DNA of 64,000 nt from Pantanalinema sp. GBBB05 (GTDB lineage: Bacteria; Cyanobacteriota; Cyanobacteriia; Leptolyngbyales; Leptolyngbyaceae): positions 1-64,000 of the forward strand of contig VRZD01000007.1 in NCBI GenBank assembly GCA_016743235.1, in the 5' to 3' direction. The position numbers and the translations under genes were made by a program. Shown one piece after another: positions 19,997 to 28,439 of this stretch. The notes beneath the pieces are model-generated. The model searched no databases, was not told the origin of the DNA, and saw only the letters and a program-made list of their open reading frames with translations. Position 1 is the first letter of the stretch, and each line of letters begins with the position of its first letter.

Positions 19997-20407
19997 CTAT
20001 TCCAAATATGCTTCAGTCAGCTTGTGCCCAAAGAACTGAGCGATGTCATATTCAATATTTTCTAAAAGAATCGAAAAATTAGTTCGGTCATAATCCCCTT
20101 CAAAAAAGGTTTCCAGCATTAAACTGTTCTCTTCATCCACATAGGCTTTCATAAACACAAATTCGGTATTTAGTTCATTGAGATATTCCAATAGATGCAA
20201 CCTTTTAACAGTTGGATCACAGTTATACACAGTGGCTACTGACACTCCCCGACTGGCAAAGTCTGTAACGATCAAGTTCGGTTTCCGGGGGTGACGACAG
20301 AGAATGACTCCTTCACGCTCTTCAACTGAATAACCATTGAACTCTAAATGATTCCGATACAGGGCTAAAGGATGGGCGACAGCTTCGCTAATGTTAATGT
20401 CTTGCAT
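19997..20407 (-). CDS. YbjN-domain protein
   Basis: 136 residues. The pattern of a small alpha/beta domain ending in a strand-rich segment (NSLMLETFFEGDYDRTNFSILLENIEYDIAQFFG) matches the YbjN family, which shares the fold of type III secretion chaperones and is common in cyanobacteria. No enzymatic residues. I use the ATG at 20407, since AAGGA lies about 9 nt upstream; a TTG at 20416 would add three residues. Function unknown; a protein-binding or chaperone-like role is the usual guess. Confidence 0.7.
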   Translation of the reverse strand: MQDINISEAVAHPLALYRNHLEFNGYSVEEREGVILCRHPRKPNLIVTDFASRGVSVATVYNCDPTVKRLHLLEYLNELNTEFVFMKAYVDEENSLMLETFFEGDYDRTNFSILLENIEYDIAQFFGHKLTEAYLE

Positions 20408-20946
20408 GGATTCCAATCCTTACGGGGGTAATGGCAAAGATCTAGTATCTTTAGAGTTCCCTACCCCCAAGCATGATTCACTACGGTTAAACTCAGCCTC
20501 GCTTGAACTAGACATCGGGTTGGCAGATTTCCTCACTAGGTCTGGCTGTTACCTACTAGAAGCCGTTACATACAACCCATCATCGGATAGATGCGAAGCA
20601 CTGGGTATAGAGTTTAAGGTGATGAAAATTTATCTGTCGAGCCCGATTGCCCGTCCCTAAATTAGGGATGAAAGATTAAACTCTCAAAAAGATTAATATT
20701 CTTTACAGTCCTTATCTAGCAAGCCTTGTGGATACATCGCCCCAAAGCTGCGGAATTTTATTAGATTTTGTTGCCCAAGATGCATTCAAGAAATGCGATT
20801 ATGGGTACTCTCTATATAACAAGGACGGCAGTTTTGGACTTGTAACCCCGGTGACTTTCTTAAAAATTAATGATCTTAGGCAAGAGCCTTCCTCATAAAT
20901 GTTACATTTGTTAATATAGAGTGACGACCCTTAAGGATGATTTGTT
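20408..20946. pseudogene. Intergenic stretch with broken-looking open frames
   Basis: Between the YbjN gene and the 46-residue ORF lie two open + strand frames without good starts. One ends at 20660 (ending MKIYLSSPIARP). The other runs from a stop near 20680 to TAA at 20896-20898; from GTG 20728 it encodes 56 residues, including SLYNKDGSFGLVTPVTFLKI. Composition looks coding-like but ribosome sites are lacking. They may be fragments of one or two decayed genes. Low certainty. Confidence 0.25.
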
Positions 20947-21087
20947 ATGATGCAAGAAATTTTTCTCCTAACCAGTATTATTCTTGAACTTGCTGCGATC
21001 GCCCTCCTGATCGACCAATGGCAGCGGCGGCAGGCAGAGCAGCCTTCTACAGTGGCTATTCCCGTTAAAGTTCGTGACGACATTTAG
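20947..21087 (+). CDS. Small single-pass membrane protein, 46 aa
   Basis: ATG at 20947 with AAGGATGATT about 8-10 nt upstream. The product begins MMQEIFLLTSIILELAAIAL, one hydrophobic helix, then DQWQRRQAE and a polar tail. Not recognised as a named photosystem subunit. It precedes the sigma-factor gene by 119 nt on the same strand. Support is the ribosome site and the helix-plus-charged-tail layout. Confidence 0.5.
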   Translation: MMQEIFLLTSIILELAAIALLIDQWQRRQAEQPSTVAIPVKVRDDI

Positions 21088-21206
21088 GTTTTTCTAGCTC
21101 GATTTCATACAGTTCCTGAAAACAAGCTGTACCCTACAGTCTTGTCCCTCGTTATTGCTACTCACACTTTGCTCTTAGCTTACTCTCTTCATCCTCAGGC
21201 AACGCC

Positions 21207-22163
21207 ATGAAGACCTCTCAAACCACCACTGACTTAGTGCGTACTTACCTGCGAGAAATCGGTCGGGTTCCCTTATTGACCCACGAGCAGGAAATTCTCT
21301 ATGGCAAGCAGGTGCAACGCCTATCGACTGTTTATGAAGCCCAGGAATCGCTGGTAGAAACATTAGGGCGAATTCCCACCACCCAGGAGTGGACCAAACA
21401 GGTGAATCTGTCTGAACCCGAGTTGCAGCAAGTTATTGCCGAAGGTGAATTCGCGAAGCGCAAGATGGTTGAGGCCAATTTGCGGCTGGTGGTTTCGGTA
21501 GCGAAGAAGTACACAAAACGCAATGTTGACCTGTTGGATTTAATCCAAGAAGGCACGATCGGGATGCAACGGGGGGTAGAGAAATTTGATCCCACCAAGG
21601 GCTATCGCTTCTCTACCTATGCTTACTGGTGGATTCGGCAAGCCATTACTCGCGCGATCGCGGAAAAAGGTCGGACCATTCGTCTACCAATCCACATCAC
21701 CGAAAAACTGAACAAGATCAAGAAAGCCCAGCGGAAACTCTCGCAGAAATTGGGTCGAGCGGCTACGGCTGTCGAACTGGCGCAAGAACTCGAACTCACT
21801 CCCCGGCAGGTCCGCGACTATCTAGAGCGGGCCCGCCAACCCCTGTCGCTGGATTTGCGAGTGGGGGATAACCAGGACACGGAATTGGGTGAACTGCTGG
21901 AAGACACCGGAGCCTCTCCTGAAGAGTTCGCTACCCAATCCTCCTTACGCGCCGATCTGGAAAAGCTGATGGCAGACCTGACTCCCCAGCAGCGACAAGT
22001 GTTAGAACTGCGGTTTGGTCTGGAAGATGGGCAAGCCCTGACTCTAGCGAAAATCGGCGATCGCTTGAACATCAGCCGCGAACGAGTCCGCCAAATCGAA
22101 CGGGAAGCCCTCACCAAGCTCCGCAAGCGCAAAGCCTCGATCGGCGAATACCTCGCCAGCTAA
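21207..22163 (+). CDS. Group 2 RNA polymerase sigma factor (RpoD/SigA-like, SigB/SigD class)
   Basis: 318 residues with sigma-70 regions 1.2 ([20 protein letters not shown]), 2 ([56 protein letters not shown]), 3 ([20 protein letters not shown]) and 4 with helix-turn-helix ([20 protein letters not shown]). It lacks the long N-terminal 1.1 region and the acidic insertion of the primary factor, so it belongs to the non-essential group 2 factors that cyanobacteria use for stress, light and nutrient responses. Length and the N-terminal sequence suit the SigD branch best, but I cannot separate SigB/C/D/E with certainty. Lies alone, with a DUF760 gene 166 nt downstream. Confidence 0.92.
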   Translation: MKTSQTTTDLVRTYLREIGRVPLLTHEQEILYGKQVQRLSTVYEAQESLVETLGRIPTTQEWTKQVNLSEPELQQVIAEGEFAKRKMVEANLRLVVSVAKKYTKRNVDLLDLIQEGTIGMQRGVEKFDPTKGYRFSTYAYWWIRQAITRAIAEKGRTIRLPIHITEKLNKIKKAQRKLSQKLGRAATAVELAQELELTPRQVRDYLERARQPLSLDLRVGDNQDTELGELLEDTGASPEEFATQSSLRADLEKLMADLTPQQRQVLELRFGLEDGQALTLAKIGDRLNISRERVRQIEREALTKLRKRKASIGEYLAS

Positions 22164-22329
22164 CTTGTTCCTGCCTCATCTTCCCTATTGCCCTCTTCTT
22201 CCCAACCTCCTCCTGGCATGAGTGAGATAATCCCACCCTACCGAGTTCGGTTCTACTCACTGCCAACCGCAAACTGGATTGATACAGTGTGTTTATAGAC
22301 ATTGCAACCGTTTGATCGAGGTTCTCATC

Positions 22330-22668
22330 GTGAACAACTTATCGAACCACTTACCAGAATTCCTTGAGGGCGGAGCTGAGTCGGGTAACTCTTTACTACA
22401 TTACGTGCAGTCGATGAGTCCCGAAACGGTTGCCCAGCTCTCGAAACCTGTGTCACCTGAAGTGTTCCACATGATGGAACGGAACATCATTGGCTTACTG
22501 GGTGGACTCCCTCCCGAAAACTTCCAGGTTGAAATTACGACCTCTCGTGAAGATCTCGGTCGGCTCCTCGCCTCTGCCATGATGAGCGGCTACTTCCTGC
22601 GTAATGCCGAACAACGGCTGGCGATCGAAAAATCTCTAGTGACCACCGAGGCTGAATCGCAATCATAA
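22330..22668 (+). CDS. DUF760 family protein
   Basis: 112 residues starting at GTG 22330, chosen because GAGGTT lies 6-8 nt upstream and the protein then starts NNLSNHLPEFLEGG. The conserved core is FHMMERNIIGLLGGLPPENF followed by TTSREDLGRLLASAMMSGYFLRNAEQRL. This matches DUF760, small helical proteins kept in cyanobacteria and plastids, probably soluble; biochemical role not established. Confidence 0.75.
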   Translation: MNNLSNHLPEFLEGGAESGNSLLHYVQSMSPETVAQLSKPVSPEVFHMMERNIIGLLGGLPPENFQVEITTSREDLGRLLASAMMSGYFLRNAEQRLAIEKSLVTTEAESQS

Positions 22669-22816
22669 GGGTAAACCGCTGTTTACCCGCCCACATATCA
22701 ACAATTGAACGAATCATTAGTGTTGCTGGGTGTTGGAAAATCTGATCATGGGTTGGCAGCTTGGGTCAGATTTCGACTAGGATGATTCCTTCCTTAACAT
22801 ATCTGCGTGTGTGCCG

Positions 22817-24037
22817 ATGGAATCCCTTTCAGCCCCCAACACTCAAACTCGTGCTTTAAACCCGCTCGCTCCTGTAGAGACTTCTGTAAACCCGGCAGAC
22901 CATCCATGCGGTTTGTCGGGTTTTGTTGTGGCGGACTTACGGCGATCGTTGTTGCACTGGTACAGCCAACAAGGACGAAATCTCCCTTGGCGACAAACTC
23001 GTGATCCGTATGCCATCTGGGTTTCCGAGATTATGCTGCAACAAACCCAGGTGAAAACTGTGATTCCCTACTATCAGCGTTGGCTAGCGGCATTTCCCAC
23101 GGTGCAGGATTTAGCCAACGCCGAGCAACAGCAAGTTTTGAAACTCTGGCAAGGATTGGGCTATTACGCCCGTGCCCGGAATCTGCATCGCGCGGCTCAG
23201 GAAATTGTGCAAACCCATGCGGGTAAGTTTCCGACCGAATTAGCGGTGGTGCTGAAATTGCCAGGAATTGGACGGACGACCGCAGGCGGCATTTTAAGTG
23301 CGGCATTTAACCAACCTGTCGCCATCTTAGATGGTAATGTGAAACGGGTACTGGCAAGGATTATAGCCCTGACTGTACCCCCTAATCGGGCGATCGCACC
23401 GCTCTGGCAGTTATCGGAAAGCCTGCTCGATCCAGAGCACCCACGTGACTTCAACCAAGCCTTAATGGATTTGGGCGCCACAGTCTGTACTCCCCGTCAG
23501 CCCAATTGTGATCTCTGTCCTTGGCGATCGTCCTGTCAAGCCTACAATCAAGGTATTCAATCGCAGTTACCTATGTCTGAAACTCGTAGCCCTCTCCCGC
23601 ATAAAGTGATTGGTGTCGCTGTCATCTGGAATCATCACGGTCAAGTGTTAATCGATCGGCGTCGGCAAGAAGGGTTATTGGGCGGACTATGGGAATTTCC
23701 GGGTGGCAAAGTGGAACCGGGAGAAACGATCGTCGCCTGTATTCGCCGCGAGATTCAGGAAGAACTGGGAATTGACATTGCCGTGGGTGAGCCACTGATC
23801 ACGATCGACCATACCTACAGTCATTTCCGCGTCACGCTGAATGTGCATCATTGTCAGCATTTGAGTGGAGAACCCCAACCCTTGGAATGTGATGAAGTCC
23901 GCTGGGTATCGCTAAGTGAGCTAGATCAGTATCCTTTCCCCAAAGCGAACGTCCAAATTATTCAGGCGTTGCAGGAATTGGGGCAGGATCAGCAAGAGAT
24001 GGGCAAAATGACGGAAATGGGTAGAACAGGTAGTTAA
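22817..24037 (+). CDS. mutY: A/G-specific adenine DNA glycosylase
   Basis: 406 residues from ATG 22817 (a GTG at 22811 is an alternative start). The N-terminal part has the HhH-GPD glycosylase fold: SEIMLQQTQVKTVIPYYQRW, helix-hairpin-helix LPGIGRTTAGGILSAAF and the catalytic-Asp segment ILDGNVKRV. The [4Fe-4S] ligands are spaced C-x6-C-x2-C-x5-C in CTPRQPNCDLCPWRSSC. The C-terminal 140 residues form a Nudix-like domain with GGLWEFPGGKVEPGETIVAC and REIQEELGI, used by MutY to recognise 8-oxoguanine opposite the adenine. It removes A mispaired with oxidised G, fitting the oxidative load of a phototroph. Single gene between DUF760 and the URC1-like gene. Confidence 0.95.
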   Translation: MESLSAPNTQTRALNPLAPVETSVNPADHPCGLSGFVVADLRRSLLHWYSQQGRNLPWRQTRDPYAIWVSEIMLQQTQVKTVIPYYQRWLAAFPTVQDLANAEQQQVLKLWQGLGYYARARNLHRAAQEIVQTHAGKFPTELAVVLKLPGIGRTTAGGILSAAFNQPVAILDGNVKRVLARIIALTVPPNRAIAPLWQLSESLLDPEHPRDFNQALMDLGATVCTPRQPNCDLCPWRSSCQAYNQGIQSQLPMSETRSPLPHKVIGVAVIWNHHGQVLIDRRRQEGLLGGLWEFPGGKVEPGETIVACIRREIQEELGIDIAVGEPLITIDHTYSHFRVTLNVHHCQHLSGEPQPLECDEVRWVSLSELDQYPFPKANVQIIQALQELGQDQQEMGKMTEMGRTGS

Positions 24038-24143
24038 ACGGTTTTCAGCTCGATCTAGTTAGGCGCAAGATTGAGCCAAGGGCAATTTTTGGGTATGGGC
24101 GCACGATCGTGTGCCTCCTAGCGTTTATTCATTGGGGTGAACT

Positions 24144-25409
24144 ATGGCACATGAGCCTAAGGGTGCAAAGTCCAAGCATATTGTTTTAACCTCCCATCCA
24201 GCGCGGTTTGGACCGAAACCGATCCCCATTCAGTGGGGGACTGCCGATCCAGTCGAACGTGGTCCGGTAATTGGCACCCTGACGAAATCGGCGCACCGAA
24301 ATGTGATTGGTTCGCACTCGGGGGCGTATGGGGTGTATCGGGCTTTGGCGGTTGCCAGTGGTCAGTTACAGTCCGACCATCGTCCTGACCTGACCAACAC
24401 CTCGCCTGCCGAACATATTGGACCCCATCCCTCCTGGTCTGACCCCGACAAAATTGTGTCCTTAGATCCGTTTGGCGCGATCGTGGGGGAAGTCTATCCC
24501 TCGTTCTTTCAGGACGGGTACGATATTCGCCCCACGATCGCGATTACCAAAGCCCACATCAACATGCCAGAACTGCTAGAAGCCATTACGAAAGGACGGT
24601 TGCAAGTGGATGGCAGCATTATGAAACCCGGTGGCGATCTGGTGGTGACGAAAGCGGCGATCGAACCTGTCTGGTATCTGCCCGGAATGGCGAAGCGCCT
24701 GAAGGTGAGTGAATCAGACTTACGCCATGTCTTATTTGAGCAAACGGGAGGGATGTTTCCCGAACTGGTGACTCGTCCTGATCTGCATGTATTTCTCCCC
24801 CCGATCGGCGGCATGACCGTTTACATTGTGGGTGATTTGGCGGCAATTACCGACCCCGATCGTCCCTTAGCGGTTCGTGTTCACGATGAATGTAACGGCT
24901 CGGATGTGTTTGGCTCTGACATCTGTACCTGTCGTCCTTACCTGGCACATGGGATTGAAGCCTGCGTGCAAACGGCTCAAGAAGGCGGCGCGGGCGTAAT
25001 CGTCTACCTGCGGAAAGAAGGACGGGCGTTAGGCGAAGTGACGAAATTCCTGGTTTACAATGCCCGCAAACGGCAGGAAGGGGGCGATCGCGCCGATGCC
25101 TACTTTGCCCGTACCGAGTGTGTGGCTGGCGTGCAGGACATGCGGTTTCAGGAATTTATGCCCGATGTGCTGCACTGGTTGGGCATTACCCGCATTGATC
25201 GCCTGGTGTCGATGAGCAACATGAAGTACAACGCGATCGTCCAGTCCGGGATTGAGGTGGTAGAACGAGTGCCGATTCCCGCCGACCTGATTCCCGCCGA
25301 TGCCAAAGTTGAAATTGAAGCCAAGAAAGCGGCTGGTTACTACACAGATGGGGATATTCCCGACCAAATTGCCTTAGCCGAAACCAAAGGTCGAAGCCTC
25401 ATCGAATAG
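24144..25409 (+). CDS. GTP cyclohydrolase II paralogue, URC1-like (uracil catabolism)
   Basis: 421 residues, twice the size of ordinary RibA. The C-terminal half is the GTP cyclohydrolase II domain with zinc ligands in HDECNGSDVFGSDICTC (C-x10-C-x-C), the catalytic region YLRKEGRALGEVTKF and KYNAIVQSGIEVVERVPI. The N-terminal 190 residues are not the RibB domain of plant-type RibBA but the extension found in the URC1 type described in yeast uracil catabolism. The neighbouring DUF1688 gene (URC4 type) supports this assignment. A role in riboflavin synthesis is less likely but not excluded. AT-rich foreign-looking genes follow both this gene and the DUF1688 gene. Confidence 0.8.
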   Translation: MAHEPKGAKSKHIVLTSHPARFGPKPIPIQWGTADPVERGPVIGTLTKSAHRNVIGSHSGAYGVYRALAVASGQLQSDHRPDLTNTSPAEHIGPHPSWSDPDKIVSLDPFGAIVGEVYPSFFQDGYDIRPTIAITKAHINMPELLEAITKGRLQVDGSIMKPGGDLVVTKAAIEPVWYLPGMAKRLKVSESDLRHVLFEQTGGMFPELVTRPDLHVFLPPIGGMTVYIVGDLAAITDPDRPLAVRVHDECNGSDVFGSDICTCRPYLAHGIEACVQTAQEGGAGVIVYLRKEGRALGEVTKFLVYNARKRQEGGDRADAYFARTECVAGVQDMRFQEFMPDVLHWLGITRIDRLVSMSNMKYNAIVQSGIEVVERVPIPADLIPADAKVEIEAKKAAGYYTDGDIPDQIALAETKGRSLIE

Positions 25410-25445
25410 GAGTTATTATCTAAGTGCTGAAAGTCCTCGGTAAGG

Positions 25446-26921
25446 ATGTTGCTGAAAACTCTGCGTCAGCAAAAAAATCTAATGGAATTAGACATTAAAG
25501 CTTTCTGTAGAATAATCCAAACTTGGCTCAAGTTGAATAACCTGGAACCGTCAAAAACTAAGGAGCAAAAGATTAAGATGTTTTTGGATAAGGAGTTGGT
25601 TGGTCAGCAGAAGGATGTAGAGCTATTTAACAACATTGGGCGTTTAGATGATCTTGAAGGTCGTCTGACAGTTTGGCTTACTATTAATCAAACTCCGCGT
25701 GTTCATTGGGAATTTGAGACAGCTAGAGGGGAATATGATTTTAACTCTCCCTCCTTCGACTCACCCCAAAGGCTAGCATCTTGGGATGGTTCAGATCCTC
25801 AGCTTGTAGTTGGCAAGCCAACGCTTACATTTCGAGGAGGGCAAAGGCGACAAAGCAGAGGTTATGCAGAGCAAGCTTTATATGGGGATATAAATGCAGG
25901 TGCTCACTATTTTGATTTCTACCTACCAAATACAGATTTTTTGAGAGAGGCTACAGGTGGTGATCTTGCAGCTATCACCAAAGCACTAAAATGTGAATCT
26001 TTTGTAGTAGAAATCAGTAACGATTGGAGTATTGAATTTTCTACGAAACAAGAAGCTTTAGATTGGCTGAAACCCGAAGCTCAGAATAGAGGTTCAATGA
26101 TTACATTGAAAGTCTGTCTCTTTCAAAACAAACAATCTTCTACAAAAATTCAAGATTTATTAAGTATCTCTCTATCTGATGCTAGCAAAACTCTCTCAGA
26201 TCTATGTTTGATGCTCTCGTATATAAATGGTGGATATGTCAAGTCAGTCTATGCAATTGCAAAGAAGTTAGTGGGCATGGAAACAGATCGAGTGATTATT
26301 GAAGATGTAGCATCATTAGCTGAAGCACCTTTAATCGTTCCACAAGAAGAATTAGGTCAAGGTTGCATTAGATATTTTGGCATGAAGGATGTGTTGGATT
26401 TTGTTAAATGTTTTCCAACTTTTCAACGAATGCTGCAAGCTCCTCATTGGAAAGAAAAATGGATTGTTCTTTTAGAGTGGTACTTTCAGGCAATCCTAAG
26501 ACCATCTGGACGGAGAAGAAATGTTTTGCTACCTGTTGTAGCCAATGCCTTGGGAACGTTACTAGAAAACCTTGCTCGAATAATTTTGGTGGAAGAAGGA
26601 GCTTTTAGTAATAATCAATTCAAGCAACTTTCTTTAAAGGAGCGCATTAACGAACTTCTTTCTCGTTTAGGGATAGCAGGTGACAATTCAGTAGTAGATG
26701 ACTTTGTGGCTATCCGTAACAATTCTACCCATGCTAAATCAACTGCACTCTCATTAACTGACATGCAACAGTGGGAAGTAGTGCAGAAGGCAGTTCAGTG
26801 GGTGGATGAAGTAATTTTATGGAGACTAGGGTATGGAGGACAGTATCGGGAGAGGAGTTTAACGTCAATTAATGCTATTCAACCGCGTTACGATCTTTCA
26901 AAACGTGATCCAAGCTGGTGA
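25446..26921 (+). CDS. HEPN-like (ApeA-type) protein, putative defence gene
   Basis: 491 residues, clearly AT-richer than its neighbours with A/T-ending codons and few CGATCG sites. The N-terminal 300 residues are a mixed alpha/beta region I do not recognise, reminiscent of ApeA N-terminal domains (strand-rich, with FDFYLPNTDF). The C-terminus has the helical HEPN pattern: LENLARIILVEEGAF, then LLSRLGI, the RNase-type R-x4-H motif RNNSTH (R424-H429), and WVDEVILWRLGYGGQYRER at the end, as in ApeA and many abortive-infection HEPN proteins. Probable ribonuclease that arrests translation on infection; inference only. It separates the URC1-like and URC4-like genes. Start could also be ATG 25482. 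Confidence 0.55.
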   Translation: MLLKTLRQQKNLMELDIKAFCRIIQTWLKLNNLEPSKTKEQKIKMFLDKELVGQQKDVELFNNIGRLDDLEGRLTVWLTINQTPRVHWEFETARGEYDFNSPSFDSPQRLASWDGSDPQLVVGKPTLTFRGGQRRQSRGYAEQALYGDINAGAHYFDFYLPNTDFLREATGGDLAAITKALKCESFVVEISNDWSIEFSTKQEALDWLKPEAQNRGSMITLKVCLFQNKQSSTKIQDLLSISLSDASKTLSDLCLMLSYINGGYVKSVYAIAKKLVGMETDRVIIEDVASLAEAPLIVPQEELGQGCIRYFGMKDVLDFVKCFPTFQRMLQAPHWKEKWIVLLEWYFQAILRPSGRRRNVLLPVVANALGTLLENLARIILVEEGAFSNNQFKQLSLKERINELLSRLGIAGDNSVVDDFVAIRNNSTHAKSTALSLTDMQQWEVVQKAVQWVDEVILWRLGYGGQYRERSLTSINAIQPRYDLSKRDPSW

Positions 26922-27052
26922 TTCCAAGTAGTAGAACACTTTTGTAGTGGGTGCTTAGAGCCAATGGTGCTGAGTTTAAGCTTATTTGTCAACACTGATT
27001 TGAAACCTTCTACTGATTTTTCTACCCCTATCTCCCCACCTCTATTTTCCCA

Positions 27053-28288
27053 ATGCCCGATCCCACGATCGCCTACCTCCGCTCTCCCCAAGCGATCCGA
27101 GAGCGTTGTGGTCAATTGTTTGACTTAGCCTGTGCTGATCAACTGCGGTACTTTCGCTGCGACTTAGATCGCTTGCCTGCCGTCGCCGACTATGTGCTTC
27201 AGGTGACTCGCCAGCACTATTCTGATCTGAACGTTCCCTTCCATAGCCGTTGGCGACATTTTGAAGTCGGGAGCCTGCCTCGCCTCACTGTACTGGAAGC
27301 CCAATTAGCGGCACTGTCCCCGATCGCCAAAGCCAAAGCCAAGTTTGATTTAGCGATCGTCAGTGTGTTGCTGGATGCGGGCGCAGGCGATCAATGGCAA
27401 TATCGAGAATCGGAGACGGGGGAAGTATTCCGGCGATCGGAAGGATTAGCCGTTGCCAGTTTCCAGATGTTTCAGCAAGGGCTGTTTTCCAGTGATGCCA
27501 ATCAGCCGTTACAAGTAGACGCGATCGCCCTGCAACAAATCACGGAAGCTACCCTCAGCCAGGGGTTTCAAGCGAGTGCCACCAACCCCTTAGTAGGAAT
27601 CACCGGACGTACTGAACTGCTACAAAAACTGGGACAAACCCTGACCTGCTATCCGCATTTATTTAGTTCCATCACTCCCCGCCCCGGCGATCTCATCGAT
27701 TACCTGCTCACCCAAACCCAAAATAACGAATTATCCGCCAGCACCGTCCTCGCTGCCATCCTCGAAGGTCTGAGCAACATCTGGCCAGGACGTATCACCT
27801 TCGCCGGAATCAACCTCGGTGATGTCTGGCACCACCCCGCCCTATCTCCCACCTCCCCCATCTCCCCTACCTCCCTCATCCCCTTCCACAAATTTTCTCA
27901 ATGGCTCACCTACTCCCTCCTAGAGCCGCTTCAGGAACTGGGTCTGACGATTACTGGATTAGATCACCTAACCGGATTACCCGAATATCGCAATGGTGGT
28001 CTCTGTCTAGATTTGGGATTATTACAGCTTCACGATCGCAGCCTCCTCCAACAAGCTCACCTTCCTGGCTCAGAACTGATCGTGGAATGGCGGGCATTAA
28101 CGGTAATTTTGCTCGATCTCATTGCCGATACCCTCCGCCAAACCCTGGGGATGACTGCCACTGAACTCCCGCTGGTCAAAGTTCTGCAAGGCGGCACCTG
28201 GACTGCCGGACGACAAATTGCCGCTGAACTCAGACCCCCTCACGGCTTGCCCCCAATTCAGATTCAGAGCGACGGCACAGTATTTTGA
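27053..28288 (+). CDS. DUF1688 protein, URC4-like (uracil catabolism)
   Basis: 411 residues matching DUF1688. Characteristic segments are YLRSPQAIRERCGQLFDLAC at the N-terminus, HSRWRHFEVGSLPRL, KAKFDLAIVSVLLDAGAGDQW, SNIWPGRITFAGINLGDVW and LTGLPEYRNGGLCLDLGLL. DUF1688 includes yeast Urc4, needed with Urc1 to degrade uracil by the URC route. The enzymatic step is not settled. The URC1-like gene lies upstream on the same strand, split from it by the HEPN-like gene; the two probably were once adjacent. A proline/serine-rich segment (ALSPTSPISPTSLIP) seems an insertion in a loop. Confidence 0.85.
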   Translation: MPDPTIAYLRSPQAIRERCGQLFDLACADQLRYFRCDLDRLPAVADYVLQVTRQHYSDLNVPFHSRWRHFEVGSLPRLTVLEAQLAALSPIAKAKAKFDLAIVSVLLDAGAGDQWQYRESETGEVFRRSEGLAVASFQMFQQGLFSSDANQPLQVDAIALQQITEATLSQGFQASATNPLVGITGRTELLQKLGQTLTCYPHLFSSITPRPGDLIDYLLTQTQNNELSASTVLAAILEGLSNIWPGRITFAGINLGDVWHHPALSPTSPISPTSLIPFHKFSQWLTYSLLEPLQELGLTITGLDHLTGLPEYRNGGLCLDLGLLQLHDRSLLQQAHLPGSELIVEWRALTVILLDLIADTLRQTLGMTATELPLVKVLQGGTWTAGRQIAAELRPPHGLPPIQIQSDGTVF

Positions 28289-28439
28289 GGATTACTAGCT
28301 GAGCAAAAAAGATGAATTCTTGGTTTAAGAATCAGGTTACGTGGGAACTTTAAAAATAGAAACCATTACTCTTTTCAGAACAAAAAATAATGGTTGTTGC
28401 TGCCTGTTCTTAATGAAGAATTCAATTGAGGTGTTCGCA

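Noticed and set aside
24144..25409. Reading the GTP cyclohydrolase II paralogue as the riboflavin enzyme RibA
   Set aside because: The long N-terminal extension and the DUF1688 neighbour fit URC1 better; RibA is expected elsewhere in the genome.
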